A DNA stretch of 64,000 bases from Apiotrichum sp. Y4204 (lineage: Eukaryota; Basidiomycota; Tremellomycetes; Trichosporonales; Trichosporonaceae), in NCBI GenBank assembly GCA_025531455.1, contig JAMYHL010000053.1, positions 186,001-250,000 on the forward strand. The letters are read 5' to 3'. Below are positions 12,039-25,101 of the stretch, piece after piece (position 1 is the stretch's first letter; each line of letters begins with the position of its first letter). The notes below the pieces were generated by a model that ran no database searches, was not told where the DNA came from, and saw only the letters and a program-made list of their open reading frames with translations. Position numbers and translations under genes: made by a program.

Positions 12039-12437
12039 ATGCCCGGCGGGCGGGCAGGCGAGCGTGTCGGTCCTCAGCCCGTCTACGGCTATGGCCCTCA
12101 CACGGCCCCTCCTGCCCCTCGGATTTCGAGGGTTCGGCCGTATGGCCACTACGAGTCACCGGTGACTCCGACCCCTGGCCCCGCTGGCGGCCAGGCGAGC
12201 GTGTCGCTCCTTTCCTACTCGACAACCGACTCGGCCCATGCCCTTCCCACCGGGCATCCCCGCCAGAGCCTCCCGAGCATGCAGCGTTCGGCTGCCCCAG
12301 CTGAGAAGGTCAAGCCCGACTCGGCCCATGCCCTTTCCACCGGGCATCCCCGCCATAGCCTGCCGAACATGCAGCGTTCGGCTGCCCCAGCTGAGAAGGT
12401 CAAGGCCAATGGCCACTTGATCCAGAAGGGCAAGTGA
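12039..12437 (+). pseudogene. Coding-like fragment with an internal 30-residue repeat
   Basis: This open frame encodes a Pro/Gly/Tyr-rich segment (PVYGYGPHTAPPAPRISRVR) and then two 30-residue repeats, each beginning DSAHAL and ending QRSAAPAEKVK. The frame stops at 12437. The next coding-like frame, leading into the intron at 12458, is shifted by one base and opens just after a TGA at about 12417. I cannot find an intron that repairs the shift, so this is probably a broken gene, or one with an intron I failed to see. Confidence 0.4.
12229..12408. repeat. 90-base tandem duplication, two copies
   Basis: Two 90-base units starting GACTCGGCCCATGCCCTT differ at a handful of positions and keep the reading frame, encoding a duplicated 30-residue module. 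Confidence 0.9.
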
Positions 12438-12741
12438 AGGCGGCCTTCTTATAAGCCGTGAGTACCATCGCCTAGCGTTATGTTTTGTTTGTCCAAAGCT
12501 CATCCACATAGAGTTCCTCACAGGGCTGGCCGGTGGGGCTGCGTATGGCGCTGCGGGCGGAGGAGGGATATTCCAGAGACGCGACATCGCTGAGATGGAA
12601 CGTGAGCCGATGATTCGACAAAACTTCATGAGGACAATGGGCGGTGAGTAACTTCATTTTCATGTTGAGTTTTGTTTGTCTTGAAGCTCATCCACAGACT
12701 GGCCCCCTGGGGAATCGAGCACGCCCATTGGAGTAAAGTGA
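12418..12741 (+). pseudogene. C-terminal exons of a broken gene with two look-alike introns
   Basis: After a 54-base intron (12458-12511), an exon at 12512-12643 encodes FLTGLAGGAAYGAAGGGGIF then QRRDIAEMEREPMIRQNF. A second 54-base intron (12644-12697) leads to a final exon encoding DWPPGESSTPIGVK and a TGA at 12739-12741. Both introns split codons after the first base. The Gly/Ala-rich segment could be a membrane or lipid-associated stretch. The family is unknown to me. The upstream frame only opens at about 12418, so the N terminus is missing or frameshifted. Confidence 0.45.
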
Positions 12742-12899
12742 GAGAGAGAGATTTCATTGGTAGAAGGCATCGTGCGGGTGTCGGGATCAGAAACGACCAT
12801 GCCACAGGGCGTATGAGCTCGTCGAGGAGCTCGTTGGCTCCCGAGCGTGGGTGGGACATGCTGGTCCAGGACGGCAGCCCCATCACCTGTGCTCTGCCA

Positions 12900-13428
12900 C
12901 CTCTTATTGCGCAGGCATTCATCGCCCTCTCACGTGTTCCTGCCGATCAGCGCTACGGCATTGTGGACGACCCAAACAGCCCCCTGGGCAATGTTTGTCC
13001 AAGTTGTGTACGAGCACATGCGCGACGTTTGGGACGAGCACATGCGCGACGTATGGGACGAGCACATGCGCGACGTATGGGACGAGCACTGCTGGCACCT
13101 GCAGGCAGGGGACCTGCAGCCTATGGCCCTGGTACTGTACCTCGCTTTAACCGCCAACAATATCGACTTTGACGACGTTCCCCCCAGCGTTTACCGTGAC
13201 GTCTTGAACACCTTGTACTTGGGGCCGAACTACGACATGAGGGGCCGGGCCGACGTTCCCCACCCCCACAACGGTGTCGCCGCTCTTGCTGCGCTGGCCG
13301 ATATCCGCGAGCGCAGCCGCAACCACGCGTTTCGGAATCCGGCCACATCCGAGGCCACGAACCCCTACTGGAATGAGACGATGGAGATTCTAGCCCAGTC
13401 ACCAGTGTACTGTATTATTATACCATAG
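12900..13428 (+). pseudogene. Frameshifted coding-like segment with an 8-residue tandem repeat
   Basis: One frame encodes DGSPITCALPPLIAQAFIAL then SRVPADQRYGIVDDPNSP up to about 12990. The continuation (VVYEHMRDVWDEHM onward to LAQSPVYCIIIP, stop at 13426-13428) lies in another frame. It includes LTANNIDFDDVPPSVYRDVL and NTLYLGPNYDMRGRADVP and looks plainly protein-like. No GT-AG pair near the switch restores the frame, so I infer a single frameshift near 12995-13005 in a gene of unknown family. Confidence 0.45.
13014..13090. repeat. 24-base tandem repeat, three copies
   Basis: The unit ACGAGCACATGCGCGACGTW plus TGGG occurs three times and is followed by a partial fourth (ACGAGCACTGCTGG). 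It encodes the repeated octapeptide EHMRDVWD in the downstream frame. Confidence 0.9.
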
Positions 13429-13628
13429 AAAACATAGACAATCAGAGACGACGATGAAAATCTTGGAGAAGATTAGAAGGAGACACCCGGGCACTGGAAC
13501 CTGTGCAGATTGGCGCAAGCCCCAGTAGTCAGAGATTCAAGAGTCAGTCACAGTACACGTCAGTGGATCAGTGCCCAGCCACGCCTATGCATTTTAGAGG
13601 GTACAGATAAGATGTGCCGCATTTAAAC

Positions 13629-16173
<2,545 letters not shown>

Positions 16174-16948
16174 TTTTTATTGTTTTTGTTCTACTGGAGA
16201 GAAAGAAGAAAACCAACAAAAAGATCTCTCGTTTGCTCGAAGACGTCGTCAGAATTCGTGGTACCTCCGGTGTCGGTGGGATGCGGCATTGATCGGAAAG
16301 TTCAAACAAAGTTGCTTATCAACAATGATTAAACCACACGTCATTATTTTTGGCCGACTCAATCTGCCTGATTGATAGCCGACGCAACGACAAGACAAGA
16401 CACAACAAAAAGCCATAAGCATCCCTTTGCGAGTTCGTCAAGATCGTCAACGACATCCTCGACGTCGCTCTCGCACCACAAGTCCACCAATTACACAGCA
16501 AGCGAGGGTTATTCCCGTCGAAGAGAGGCAAGGGGACGCGAGGAAGAAGTGGAGGACGACCTGCCGGCCGAGACCGATCAATGGGCGTTTACCTCTCACC
16601 GTGCCTGCCAATACTTAGACTGACTGACCTCAATCCTGACCCAACATAGCTCGTCGCCATCGGACTTTCCTATCTCTTGACCCTCCCGACTCCTGACGGA
16701 GAGACAACGCCATCTCCGCGACGCGTTGCATTTGATTGCTGCACGGCCCTCTGTCACCCGATGGTAACTTTGACAGCCCTCTCCAGTCCTGGCAGCTCGT
16801 GATCAGGGCGCGTCACTTCAGTCCCCTCGAGACTCGCTCACGCGCGTTCGCCGCCTTGATCTGCGTCCAGACCTCCTCCATTCGACCCACTCGTTAACTC
16901 GTTCCTCGAGTCGAAAAAGGATCTGTTACACGTCTTTCAACATGCTTG
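16174..16948. other. Upstream region of SPE3-LYS9, no gene seen
   Basis: The stretch lies between the SPE3-LYS9 start and the tRNA-Ala gene. Directly upstream of the ATG (minus strand) lies an A-rich leader. I see no coding frame with splice support. Confidence 0.45.
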
Positions 16949-17038
16949 TGGACGAGTTAGGAATCGAACCAAAGACCTTTCCAATTCAGCAGAAGAGACA
17001 CTGCGAATGGAACGCTCTACCAACTGAGCTACACGCCC
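16949..17038 (-). tRNA. tRNA-Ala(CGC) with a 17-base intron
   Basis: The gene reads GGGCGTG (acceptor), TA, a GCTC/GAGC D stem, a TTCCA/TGGAA anticodon stem, TTCGATT T loop and CTCGTCC plus A. The anticodon loop reads TTCGCA before the intron, giving anticodon CGC, which reads GCG (Ala). The G3-T70 pair, the alanine identity element, is present, as in the yeast tRNA-Ala acceptor. The intron lies after position 37. Acceptor pair 6-67 and T-stem pair 51-63 are T-T mismatches. A T5 run that could terminate transcription lies about 30 bases downstream. Confidence 0.85.
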
Positions 17039-17318
17039 GCCACGAGCGTGAATTTTGCGGCTCTGGCCCGACGGTGGGCGCCGAAGGACTCGAGAGCGGC
17101 GAGCAGGTGTTTTCCCTGCACCCGCTTGCGCGTCACGGCATGGTATCCATAGGCTGGTACAGAGGGTATCGGCGACAGCCGGCTGCCTGAAAGTCCACTT
17201 ATTTACATTGGTATCGCGCTTGATGGTGTCGCTGCAGGTATCAGGTATCGTACTAACGTTGTCTGCTAACTTGATGTTCTATCTCGATTTCTCAACATTA
17301 TCACACTCCCTCCCCCCT

Positions 17319-18713
17319 CTAATCCTCCCACACAGACATCTCGGCGCGCACCGGGCCCGAGACCCTCTTGCCGTCCTTCCTGTCGTCGCGGAAGATCCGG
17401 CTGAGTGTGCGCTGCGGGAGCTGGGGGAGCCAACCACGCCGGCGCGTCGGGGCGCCGGACGACGCGGAGCGGCGGTGTCCCTCTCCGCGGGGCAGAGGCT
17501 GGTTCTCCTTCTGGTTCTTGGCAAGGTCACCGAATACGACGCTGCGGCGCTCGGACCGCGCGCGGCGCAGCGGCGTCCCGTCACCCGGCATGCAGGGGAA
17601 CGTCTGTCGGTTCTTGCTTGCGCTCGCCGCCCGGGCCTTGTCGAGATTGCGGTCTTGTTCATCCTGTTCCCTCTGTTCCCGCTTTTCCCGCTCCTTCTCC
17701 TTCTCCTTCTCCCGCTCCTTCTCCCTCTCGCGCTCGCGGTCAAGCACGCCCTCGACCCACTGCGGCTTCCAGCTCGACATGCGGTCCAGCGCGGTCCGGA
17801 AACTCTGCCGCCGCGCCTCGTTGTCCTCGGGGGCGATTCCGAATGTACCCTGCGATGCCGTCGACGCGCGCGCCGTACGCGTCGGGCTGGGGTTTTCCGT
17901 TGCCGTGCTGGGATCGCGCGGATGGGAATCATTATTCGAGGCTTGCGACGTGCCCGCCTCGTGGGTGTGGCTGGCATCTTCATTGATGGCGCTGGGCTCA
18001 GTGGGCCGCGCCACCTCGACCGTGTACCGCCGCATGGGGCGCAGCGCCTCCTCCCACTGACTGTCGCCCATTGCCGCGAGTGTGGCGGCAAGGTCGTCCG
18101 CGATGGCCTGCAGGCGGGCCGTCTCGACGACGATTTCGCGCCGCTTGGTCATTGCCGCGACGAAGGAGGCGAGCTCGGCGCGCAGATCATCAGCCGCGAG
18201 GCCGGCCACGAGGCGCGCGAGCACCTCGCGTAGCGCGCGCAGGTCCTCGGCTTGGGAGGTACTTGGGGGGAGACATGGTAGCAGCGGAGGCGTCGCCGGA
18301 GGGACAGGCGTTGACGGACGATTCGGTGGCTCCTGCTCGGCCAGGGCTAGGATCGCCGGCGGCTCGCTCTGCGCAGGCGACATGTCGGTGTCGGATATGG
18401 ATATGCTCGCGCGCAGTGGAGACGGAGCGCGCACGCGGGGCAGGCTGTGCCGCGTCGGTATGTGTTTCGGTATGCCCAAGGGCGGGGCTGTTGTCAGCGG
18501 TTGCTGGTGTCCACGGTCCAAGGCTGGACTCGGGTTTAGAGTAAACTCACGGCTGCCATCGCCACGGAGCTGGCGAGCAACATAGTCCTCCATCTCGGCC
18601 GGCGTCGGCGGGAGGGCGGTGCGTGGCGGCGGGCGCTGGTGTGTCAACACGGTGGAAGAAGGAGGTGATGGGAAGTGAGGATGAGGAGAGGAGTAAGCAA
18701 GAGATGTGATCAT
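17319..18713 (-). CDS. Hypothetical protein with a charged helix (about 443 residues)
   Basis: I do not recognise the family. The frame is open from 18713 to 17319. A likely 63-base intron (18488-18550, GTGAGT donor, CTGAC branch point, ACAG acceptor) would remove 21 residues without changing the frame, giving 443 rather than 464 residues. The N-terminal third is Pro/Ser-rich. A helical region follows (AEDLRALREVLARLVAGLAA, then LQAIADDLAATLAAM). Further on comes an extreme Glu/Arg/Lys run (DREREREKEREKEKEKERE) that would form a single charged helix. The basic C terminus contains RRSVVFGDLAKNQKENQPLP and WLPQLPQRTLSRIFRDDRK. The start could instead be the Met at 18593 (MEDYVARQLRGDG). A cell-cycle or cytoskeletal role is conceivable from the composition but not shown. 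Confidence 0.75.
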   Translation of the reverse strand: MITSLAYSSPHPHFPSPPSSTVLTHQRPPPRTALPPTPAEMEDYVARQLRGDGSREFTLNPSPALDRGHQQPLTTAPPLGIPKHIPTRHSLPRVRAPSPLRASISISDTDMSPAQSEPPAILALAEQEPPNRPSTPVPPATPPLLPCLPPSTSQAEDLRALREVLARLVAGLAADDLRAELASFVAAMTKRREIVVETARLQAIADDLAATLAAMGDSQWEEALRPMRRYTVEVARPTEPSAINEDASHTHEAGTSQASNNDSHPRDPSTATENPSPTRTARASTASQGTFGIAPEDNEARRQSFRTALDRMSSWKPQWVEGVLDREREREKEREKEKEKEREKREQREQDEQDRNLDKARAASASKNRQTFPCMPGDGTPLRRARSERRSVVFGDLAKNQKENQPLPRGEGHRRSASSGAPTRRRGWLPQLPQRTLSRIFRDDRKDGKRVSGPVRAEMSVWED

Positions 18714-20222
18714 GGAACCATGGAATCACAGAAGTGAGCACATGTCACTCTGGCCCACTTCCATCTCATGGTTCTCGTCCATGTTGGCCGACGAAGGACA
18801 AGGGGGTTACCAATGTCCTTCGTTGAGCGTTCTAGCGTTCTGGCGCCATGTCCGCAAAATTACTTTTACTCTTCAGTTGGCGGCAGCGACAAGCCACCCG
18901 GCCATGAGACCACGCTCGGCTGGCCACATGCAAGTCTGGTGCCACAGGGGGCGCTCGGACCCGTACATAACATTCCTGCGCCTCGCGGCCCTCGCGAACA
19001 CGAGGACAAGAATAGGAACACTTTACTCCCGGAACAGGAAGATGGAGATAGGAGTATAGGAGAATGGCCTAGGATAGCTAGGACATGCATGTCCCTGCCG
19101 AACCTGGCGTGACAGGCCTCTCATCCCTCACTCTCCCAGTCCCTCGATCCCTCACGAGTATCCTCATGTCCAGTGTCCAGGCTCCGGTCATCTCTGCGCG
19201 CCACGACAATATGCAACCAGCCCACTACAGACTCACCAGTGGGGCCCCGAGACTTGCCAGACTCCGATTCCGGCGCCGGTCTGCGTTGGCCGGCGGGGGC
19301 AGCGCGGCGAGGGCGCAGAGCTCGGTCATGTCTTGTATGCTTGGGAGAGAGGGGCTCGGGGGTCGTGCGGGGCGGACCGGGCGGGGGTGGGCGATTGGCG
19401 GGGCGGCGAATGACATGGCGTTGGGTGAATGTCGGTCGTGGGCTGCAGCTCCTTGTGGCTGAGCTGCAAGTTGGGAAGCTGCAGAGCGTCGAGTTGAGAG
19501 GATGCCGACTTCTTCTTATGTCTCCCTGGGGCTCATCAGTTGCCAAAAAGGCATCGTTAGTGCCATCAGTGATGGTGTTGCAATTAGTAAGTGTTGACGG
19601 ATGCGGTCGAGGCTCTTTGGTGGCCGGATGCGTTCGTGATGTGCTTCGCGACCAACTTCCAGACCTCCAGAGCGAGAATCAAAGACCAGGTGTGCCAGAA
19701 CTTTGGTGCTCGTGCGTTTCGCGGCCAGTCCTATTCCGGCGTTCGAGGGTCGCGGTTCGGGGTGCGCGCTTCGGGGTGCGCGGTTCGAGGGTATCTTATA
19801 TACATATGTACAATGCACCGGGGGAAAAAAGATGGACGAAGAGGCGGAACTATTGACAAAGGTATTATAGACAGCGAAACGCGCGTACTGTTCGCACTAT
19901 CACGCATCCGATCTCCCTCTGAACAGCGCGAAGTGCTCCAAAAACTACACTATTCCCACTCTCTAAACAGCTGCCTCGCTCCCACTCCCCGCTCACAACC
20001 CGCTCGCCCAGCGGCGGGCCAGTGACCCTGGCCTTTTTACTCTATGTCTTGCAGGTTGTTGATTTGGCATCGTTGTGCTGTCGTTTCATATTGATCATGT
20101 CGTGCCGCCGGGGCGGAAGGTTGTCGGGAAAGTAGAAGTGAGGTGGATCTAGAGGGCCAACGAGTCATCAGGTGTACAGGGCGCACGTTTCTCCGTCCCG
20201 AAGGCCCCGCCGCCCATTCCAA
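18714..20222. other. Intergenic, no supported gene
   Basis: Open frames on both strands overlap each other and lack splice signals or domains. Near 19740-19810 are short imperfect repeats of GGTTCGAGGGT/GGGTGCGCGCTTCG. I see nothing else to annotate. Confidence 0.35.
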
Positions 20223-21113
20223 TTACGCAGCGACAGCACTCTGGCGCACCTCCTTGTGCTTGCGCTCGCGCTCGCGGGCGCGCTTCTCACGCCTGCGCGC
20301 AGCCTTGTACTCGCGCAGCTCGTCAACCACCGAGTCCTCCATGTCGCGAAGTGTCTTGTCCATTTCCCGCAGTTCGGCCAGCATCGCCTGCGCGCGCGTC
20401 GTATAGTCGAGGCAGAGGTGGCAGTCTGCGGGGTGCCCGTCCTCGTGTGTCTTGCGGTGCTCGCGGCGCGCCTGGAGTCAGATCGATGCACGGAGATGGT
20501 TTGGGGGAAATCCCGTCGGATCCTGTCTGTGGGAAGGGCGCACAAACGCTTCGCATGCATTGACGTTGTTTGCGCCCAACAATCACAATCACAACAACCA
20601 TGGCATATTCTGTAACAGCTCCGCTTTCGATCCCGTACAGCAGCCGAGGTCGATCCCCGGCGTCCCGAGAACGGTCGGACTGGGGGGTCCTGCGGTATCG
20701 GCGGAGTCCGCAATTGGCCGGGGTCCCCGCTCGCCCCAGTCTACTGGATCCACTCATGTCGCCTCCACCCGCTTCCGACTTACCTCTGCAAAGAGCTTTG
20801 CCTGGCCAGCCTTGGCGGTGGTGAGCTTCTGGAGTGTCTTGACCCAGCGCATGGACGGGAGGTTGGAAACCGTCGACGAGCCCGAGGTGGAGGCGTGCGA
20901 GTTGTCGGTCGTGCTCGACGGCTGGCGGGTGACGGTGCGCTCGGTCTCGGGGGCGGGGAGCGTGCCCGCCACCGACGCCGGACTGCTGGATATGGTGGGG
21001 GCGCTGGGGCTCGAGGGAGTCGAGGAAGGGAGAGCCGTGTCCGCCGGCGGTTGCGGTGGCGCCTGGAACGACGAGGGCGGACACGAGTGCGGCATTGCGG
21101 TATTTTGGATCAT
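20223..21113 (-). CDS. Hypothetical protein with a charged coiled-coil C terminus (192 residues)
   Basis: The family is unknown to me. Exon 1 (20784-21113) encodes a Ser/Pro/Thr-rich region followed by MRWVKTLQKLTTAKAGQAKL. Exon 2 (20223-20471) continues AEARREHRKTHEDGHPADCH, LCLDYTTRAQAMLAEL and a charged helix RREKRARERERKHKEVRQ. The junction is phase 0 and rebuilds a continuous helix across the splice, which supports the model. The H-x3-H and CHLC residues could bind a metal, but they are too few to claim a zinc finger. The intron is 312 bases, much longer than its neighbours, so a further small exon inside cannot be excluded. An upstream in-frame Met lies near 21329, but the codons before 21113 look non-coding. 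Confidence 0.7.
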
Positions 21114-23363
21114 GGTGAAGGAGTGTGAGGGTTGGTCTGGATAATGAGAGGAAGGAAAGAGTGTGACGAGACGAGAGGAGGTCGTCAATATGCTTCGAAG
21201 TACGAGGTGGTGGTGGGAATGAGTGTGAATGACGAGAGAGAGGTCGGACGGAATGGGGATGACGAGTGGGAGAGGCAGCTGCTCAGACACACCAGAAAAA
21301 TTGTTGTCTCTTTTTCCCATGTCGTTCATTGTGTGACTGTCACTCTTTCCTCTCTGCGCGCTCCCTCGATCGTGATCTGCCCGCTACCTCTGTTCCTCTG
21401 TTCCTCTCGCACAAGCACGCTCGTCCTCGTCGTCGACACCCGTTCCTCCGCCGCGGACCCTTAGTATCATGCACGGTCCCAACGAAGGGGAGTGGAAAAG
21501 AGAGCAGCACAGCAGCAACCCAAGCAACACTCCAGGTCCCAAGAGGCTACGTTGAGCAGATCACGAGACTGCAGCAACGACTTTCCATGTTCTCTCGTCC
21601 CGCGACCTTCCCGGCGCCGTCTTACTCGTCTTGGACAGGTTTTTCCCAGCTTCTGCCGCGCGTTGACATCATCGACAATGTCATCTGGTTCATCTGCCAT
21701 ATTGGCCCCCGGTGTGCCTAGGACCCACCGACGACCGTTCCTGGGCCGGACCGCCGAGTCTATTCCCTGTGAGCATGCGAGTGTCAATGTCCAGCTGAGA
21801 CATCCGCTGGCCATGGCTTTGGAATCATGTGCGCATGGTGGCTTGTCTGTTCCTCGGGTTTTCTCTCGCCGCCCGCCACACCGACGACCTTCTTCTTCGG
21901 GAGAGCACAAGTCATGCATGTGAGCCGCCTTCCGCGCACCCCGGAGCCTTCAAATGACATGGCGCAGTTCGCTGTTCGGCACTCTGTTCACTCCAGTCTT
22001 GAAATCTCCCGGTCTCTGTTCTCCACCAGGGATATCCCCCAACTCTCTTCAGACCAGGATCCAGGATGCAAGACGCGTTACGGCATGGCCCGTACTGCAG
22101 GGTCAAAGACAGCATGTAGGTAGCGTGTCGCGGCTCGGGATCTCCATGACTTGACCTCGATCCTCGATCCTCGATCCTTTGGACTCGATCGCGTCGAGCT
22201 GCGCGGTGAGCTGCGAGAGATTGAGAGATCGAGAAATCGAATATTGAGAGCTCGACAGAGCGTATTGCGCATTGTCCCCGATGATCCGAAGACAACTGCC
22301 CGACAGACAGGATCTCCACAGTGGCCGATGGCCACTGTTCTGCAGCCCTGCGCGGGCTGAATGCATCCCCCTCGGCGCTCGACGTTCCGCAACTTGAGAC
22401 GAAGTGGCGCCGCCGAGCGCGCCCGCAGCGCCAACCTGTCACATCCGGAAACTGCTACATCATCACGCGGCAGCTCTTCACAATTGCACAAATAGAGACG
22501 ATGAGAGCGGCATGTGGGAGCTGTCCCACGACAGCATGACAGCATGCCTCAAGATCTCAAGACAACATATACATAATGCATCGCGGTCGTAGACAGACGA
22601 TCGTGATCCGTGGGAAGACAGGAGGACCTCATATAGTCGGCACAATGGCACACCCTCCTCGCTCTGCACTCGTAATGCTCGTCGCCGTCGCCGATAATCG
22701 TATCCGTATTTCGTCCTTCGCCATCTCTGCTCGCGAGGTCGCTGGTCCATTGTACTCCCTGTGATATCCTATTCTGTGCCCCTCACGTCTCGGGCGCGGG
22801 CGTCCAAAGCTCCTTCCTTGCTCCTGCTGGATCTTCTGCGCCATCAGTGCCAACCCTTGTGCTATGGCCATGACCGCATTTCCGACGGACAGACATCGGG
22901 CCCTCGGGCGCGGGGAATGCGAGTATCACTGTGAGCTCGAGGCTCCAGTGGCCGCCATGCTGGCTATGCTCGCCATGCTAGCCATGCTCGGTCGCATACG
23001 CCGCAAGAATCTCGCTTCCAGGCGGCAAGCAAGCGAGCACCTGCGCGGATAGACTGTGGAGCGCACGGATCGCCTCGAAGCCACCTTGTGCTGCCCGGTG
23101 CGAACGCGGCCGGCCCCGAAGCCACCACTTGCCGCCCACGCCGGCGTGCGCACCTCAGCCCCTCGCTCGGCGCCGCATGGTCCGTGGATGTGATCCCAAC
23201 CAGCCAGCAGGGCGCCAAGTCGACGGAGAAGGAGAACGGGTCGAACGGGAGAATGGAGAAGGACACAACACTCACCGGTCCAGTCATGTCCAGTCACGTC
23301 CAGTCATGTCCAATCACCCCGCCTCACTCACACCCACACACTCCAGATCGGAGTTGCCACCCA
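21114..23363. other. Intergenic, 2.2 kb, no supported gene
   Basis: A minus-strand frame at 21467-21700 starting MADEPDDIVDDVNARQKLG is the only mildly interesting one; see rejected items. A short direct repeat of CCTCGAT lies near 22157-22180, and GTCCAGTCAYG repeats near 23278-23312. Otherwise nothing is evident. Confidence 0.35.
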
Positions 23364-23725
23364 TTACGGCGATGGCGACTGCGCAGGCGACGGCGACTGC
23401 CCAAGTGGCGGGGACGGCGTGTTCCAGATCTTGCCGAGTTTCTGCTGTGACGTGGGCTCGAGCGTTGGGCAGCCGGACGCAGCGCACAAAGCAGGCTGGG
23501 TGGAAGCGCTTCCGTCAAAGGGCGGGGGTATCGGCGTCGGCAGGCGCTGGATGCGGGGCTGGTGTGAGATTTATACCTTATATATGCTGGTACGCTCACC
23601 TTTGCGGTCTCGGCGACGGGGAGGAGAAAGCTGATGCGCCGGCCTGGCTTGGGCGCGAGCGGGGGCGAGGAGGGGTGGAAGATGGGCGACTTGGGCGTCG
23701 GCGAGCCCGGTGCGGCGGATGTCAT
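23364..23725 (-). CDS. Small Pro/Ser-rich hypothetical protein (102 residues)
   Basis: Exons 23600-23725 and 23364-23546 join in phase 0 over a 53-base intron with a GTGAGC donor and CATCCAG acceptor. The product starts MTSAAPGSPTPKSPIFHPSS, then has a basic-hydrophobic segment (GRRISFLLPVAETAK). It continues with RLPTPIPPPFDGSASTQPAL, two Cys, QQKLGKIWNTP and an SPSPAQSPSP tail. The composition suggests an intrinsically disordered protein with many SP sites. No family is recognised. Support comes from clean splice signals and from the spliced frame being the only one without an early stop that keeps the same composition. Confidence 0.5.
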
Positions 23726-25101
23726 GGCGATAACGGCGGGGAGAGCGGCGGGGGTGGTAGAGGTGGCGACGCCGGAGAGGAACGATGGACTGAGAAGAGG
23801 GAGATTGGGGGATGAGAGGATGGGGATGAGAGTAAAATACAAGTAATCCGTCTTGTTTGTTTTGTCGATGCACAGCAAAACAACTCGAAAGAAGCACAAA
23901 GAGTCGAGCACGCGAGCACAAAGCAGCACAATCCATGCAATCCACTTATCCTCACACGATATCTCGCAACTCGCTGCTAGACGCCCAAGAAGCACGACTG
24001 AACACATGCTTCGCCACTATCGCTTCGCACACCGAGCTGCTCCACGCGGTATAGAGCAACTGCGTCGCTGAGTACTGAGTACTGCTTGTCACAGCATGCA
24101 CACCACCATGGTGACGGGCACGACGGTACGACGGGTGGCAAGTGACGCTACGGCGCTACGAGGCTACGATGGTAGGGTCATTCGGTGACAGTGCACCCCC
24201 ACGCCCAATACACAACGACACGGCACACTTGCACACTTGACACAGTACATGCAGTACAACTGCGCGTTTCACTTGCCGCCACCCAACACTTCGTTGTGCG
24301 TACCGCTTCCACCTCCAAACAAGAGACGGCCAAACTGGTGGGAAACTCAGAATAGATAGTAGGGGACCATCGAGTGTCGTCACAATCGTCACCCACTCGC
24401 AACTCGTCACTCGCCACCGACTCGCAACTTGCAATTCGCGACTCGCGACTCGACTTGCTCCCCGAGTTTCCGCTTCAGACACTCGCCCGCTGACACGCCA
24501 CGCGTCACGCATCGCACGCGCACCATATCACACTGGTGACTCGCACACTTGCGCACCTGAGAGCCGGTGACCGGATATATCCTGACAGACGAGCCTGACA
24601 GACGAGCCTGACAGACGAGGGGGTGCCGAGACTCGAAACAAGGAGCAGCGACACAAAAGAGGACAGACAATCGCGAAATGCGCACAGTCACTCTCCCACT
24701 TCCTACGCTCAGTACCTTCGGTGCACGTTCCACAAATAACCCTCAGCGAAGATCAAGATTATTGCGAGCTACTGAGCTTGAGGTCAATGAGGTAGGAACA
24801 ACGCTTCGTGGAGTCGAAAATCTGGAAGCACGCTGTTTTCTTGCGAACCAGCTGCACGATCGACAGACACCATGAACCTCCCACTCCGCCTTTACAGCAA
24901 TCAAGACTTCTTGCTATCGTCACTGCTAACGTCACAGCTGCTTTTCCGGAGCAGGCTTCTCACTGACTGCATGCACTACGAACAGTTGTATCTACATACT
25001 CTTCACAGCTGATCGCGGACGTGGGGGCAAGGAATTACCCCATTATCAAAGTTGTCTTGGAGTCAGCACTAACCGACCCAGCACTTCACTCACCTCATCC
25101 A
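23726..25101. other. Intergenic, no supported gene
   Basis: A 13-base tandem repeat lies at 24581-24619 (three perfect copies of CCTGACAGACGAG). Imperfect repeats of ACTCGCAACT/ACTCGCGACT lie near 24390-24460. I see no convincing coding frame. Confidence 0.4.
24581..24619. repeat. 13-base tandem repeat, three copies
   Basis: Three perfect head-to-tail copies of CCTGACAGACGAG. Confidence 0.9.

Larger units (their letters stand above)
10172..13628. pseudogene. Mosaic of broken gene pieces with tandem duplications
   Basis: No intact gene spans this stretch, but several pieces look coding. On the minus strand, two copies of one segment encode AIYDLPTLYYLSRPCDICAS and RLVIPPPTTSIEMA; the upstream copy opens the frame at 11676 and the downstream copy is shifted. 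A further minus-strand piece near 10930-10990 encodes SLKIVLHPFFWDIASRK, reminiscent of the end of protein kinase-like domains (weak inference). On the plus strand, frames at 12039-12437, 12512-12741 and 12900-13428 look coding but are separated by frameshifts, described individually. Four tandem duplications lie within 2.1 kb. The pattern is that of a fast-changing, decaying multicopy locus. Confidence 0.5.

Noticed and set aside
21467..21700. Minus-strand frame MADEPDDIVDDVNARQKLG with a CCLGCCCAALF tail
   Set aside because: The acidic start and Cys-rich end are curious, but the middle is Arg-rich and there is no second line of evidence. A transcript would be needed.
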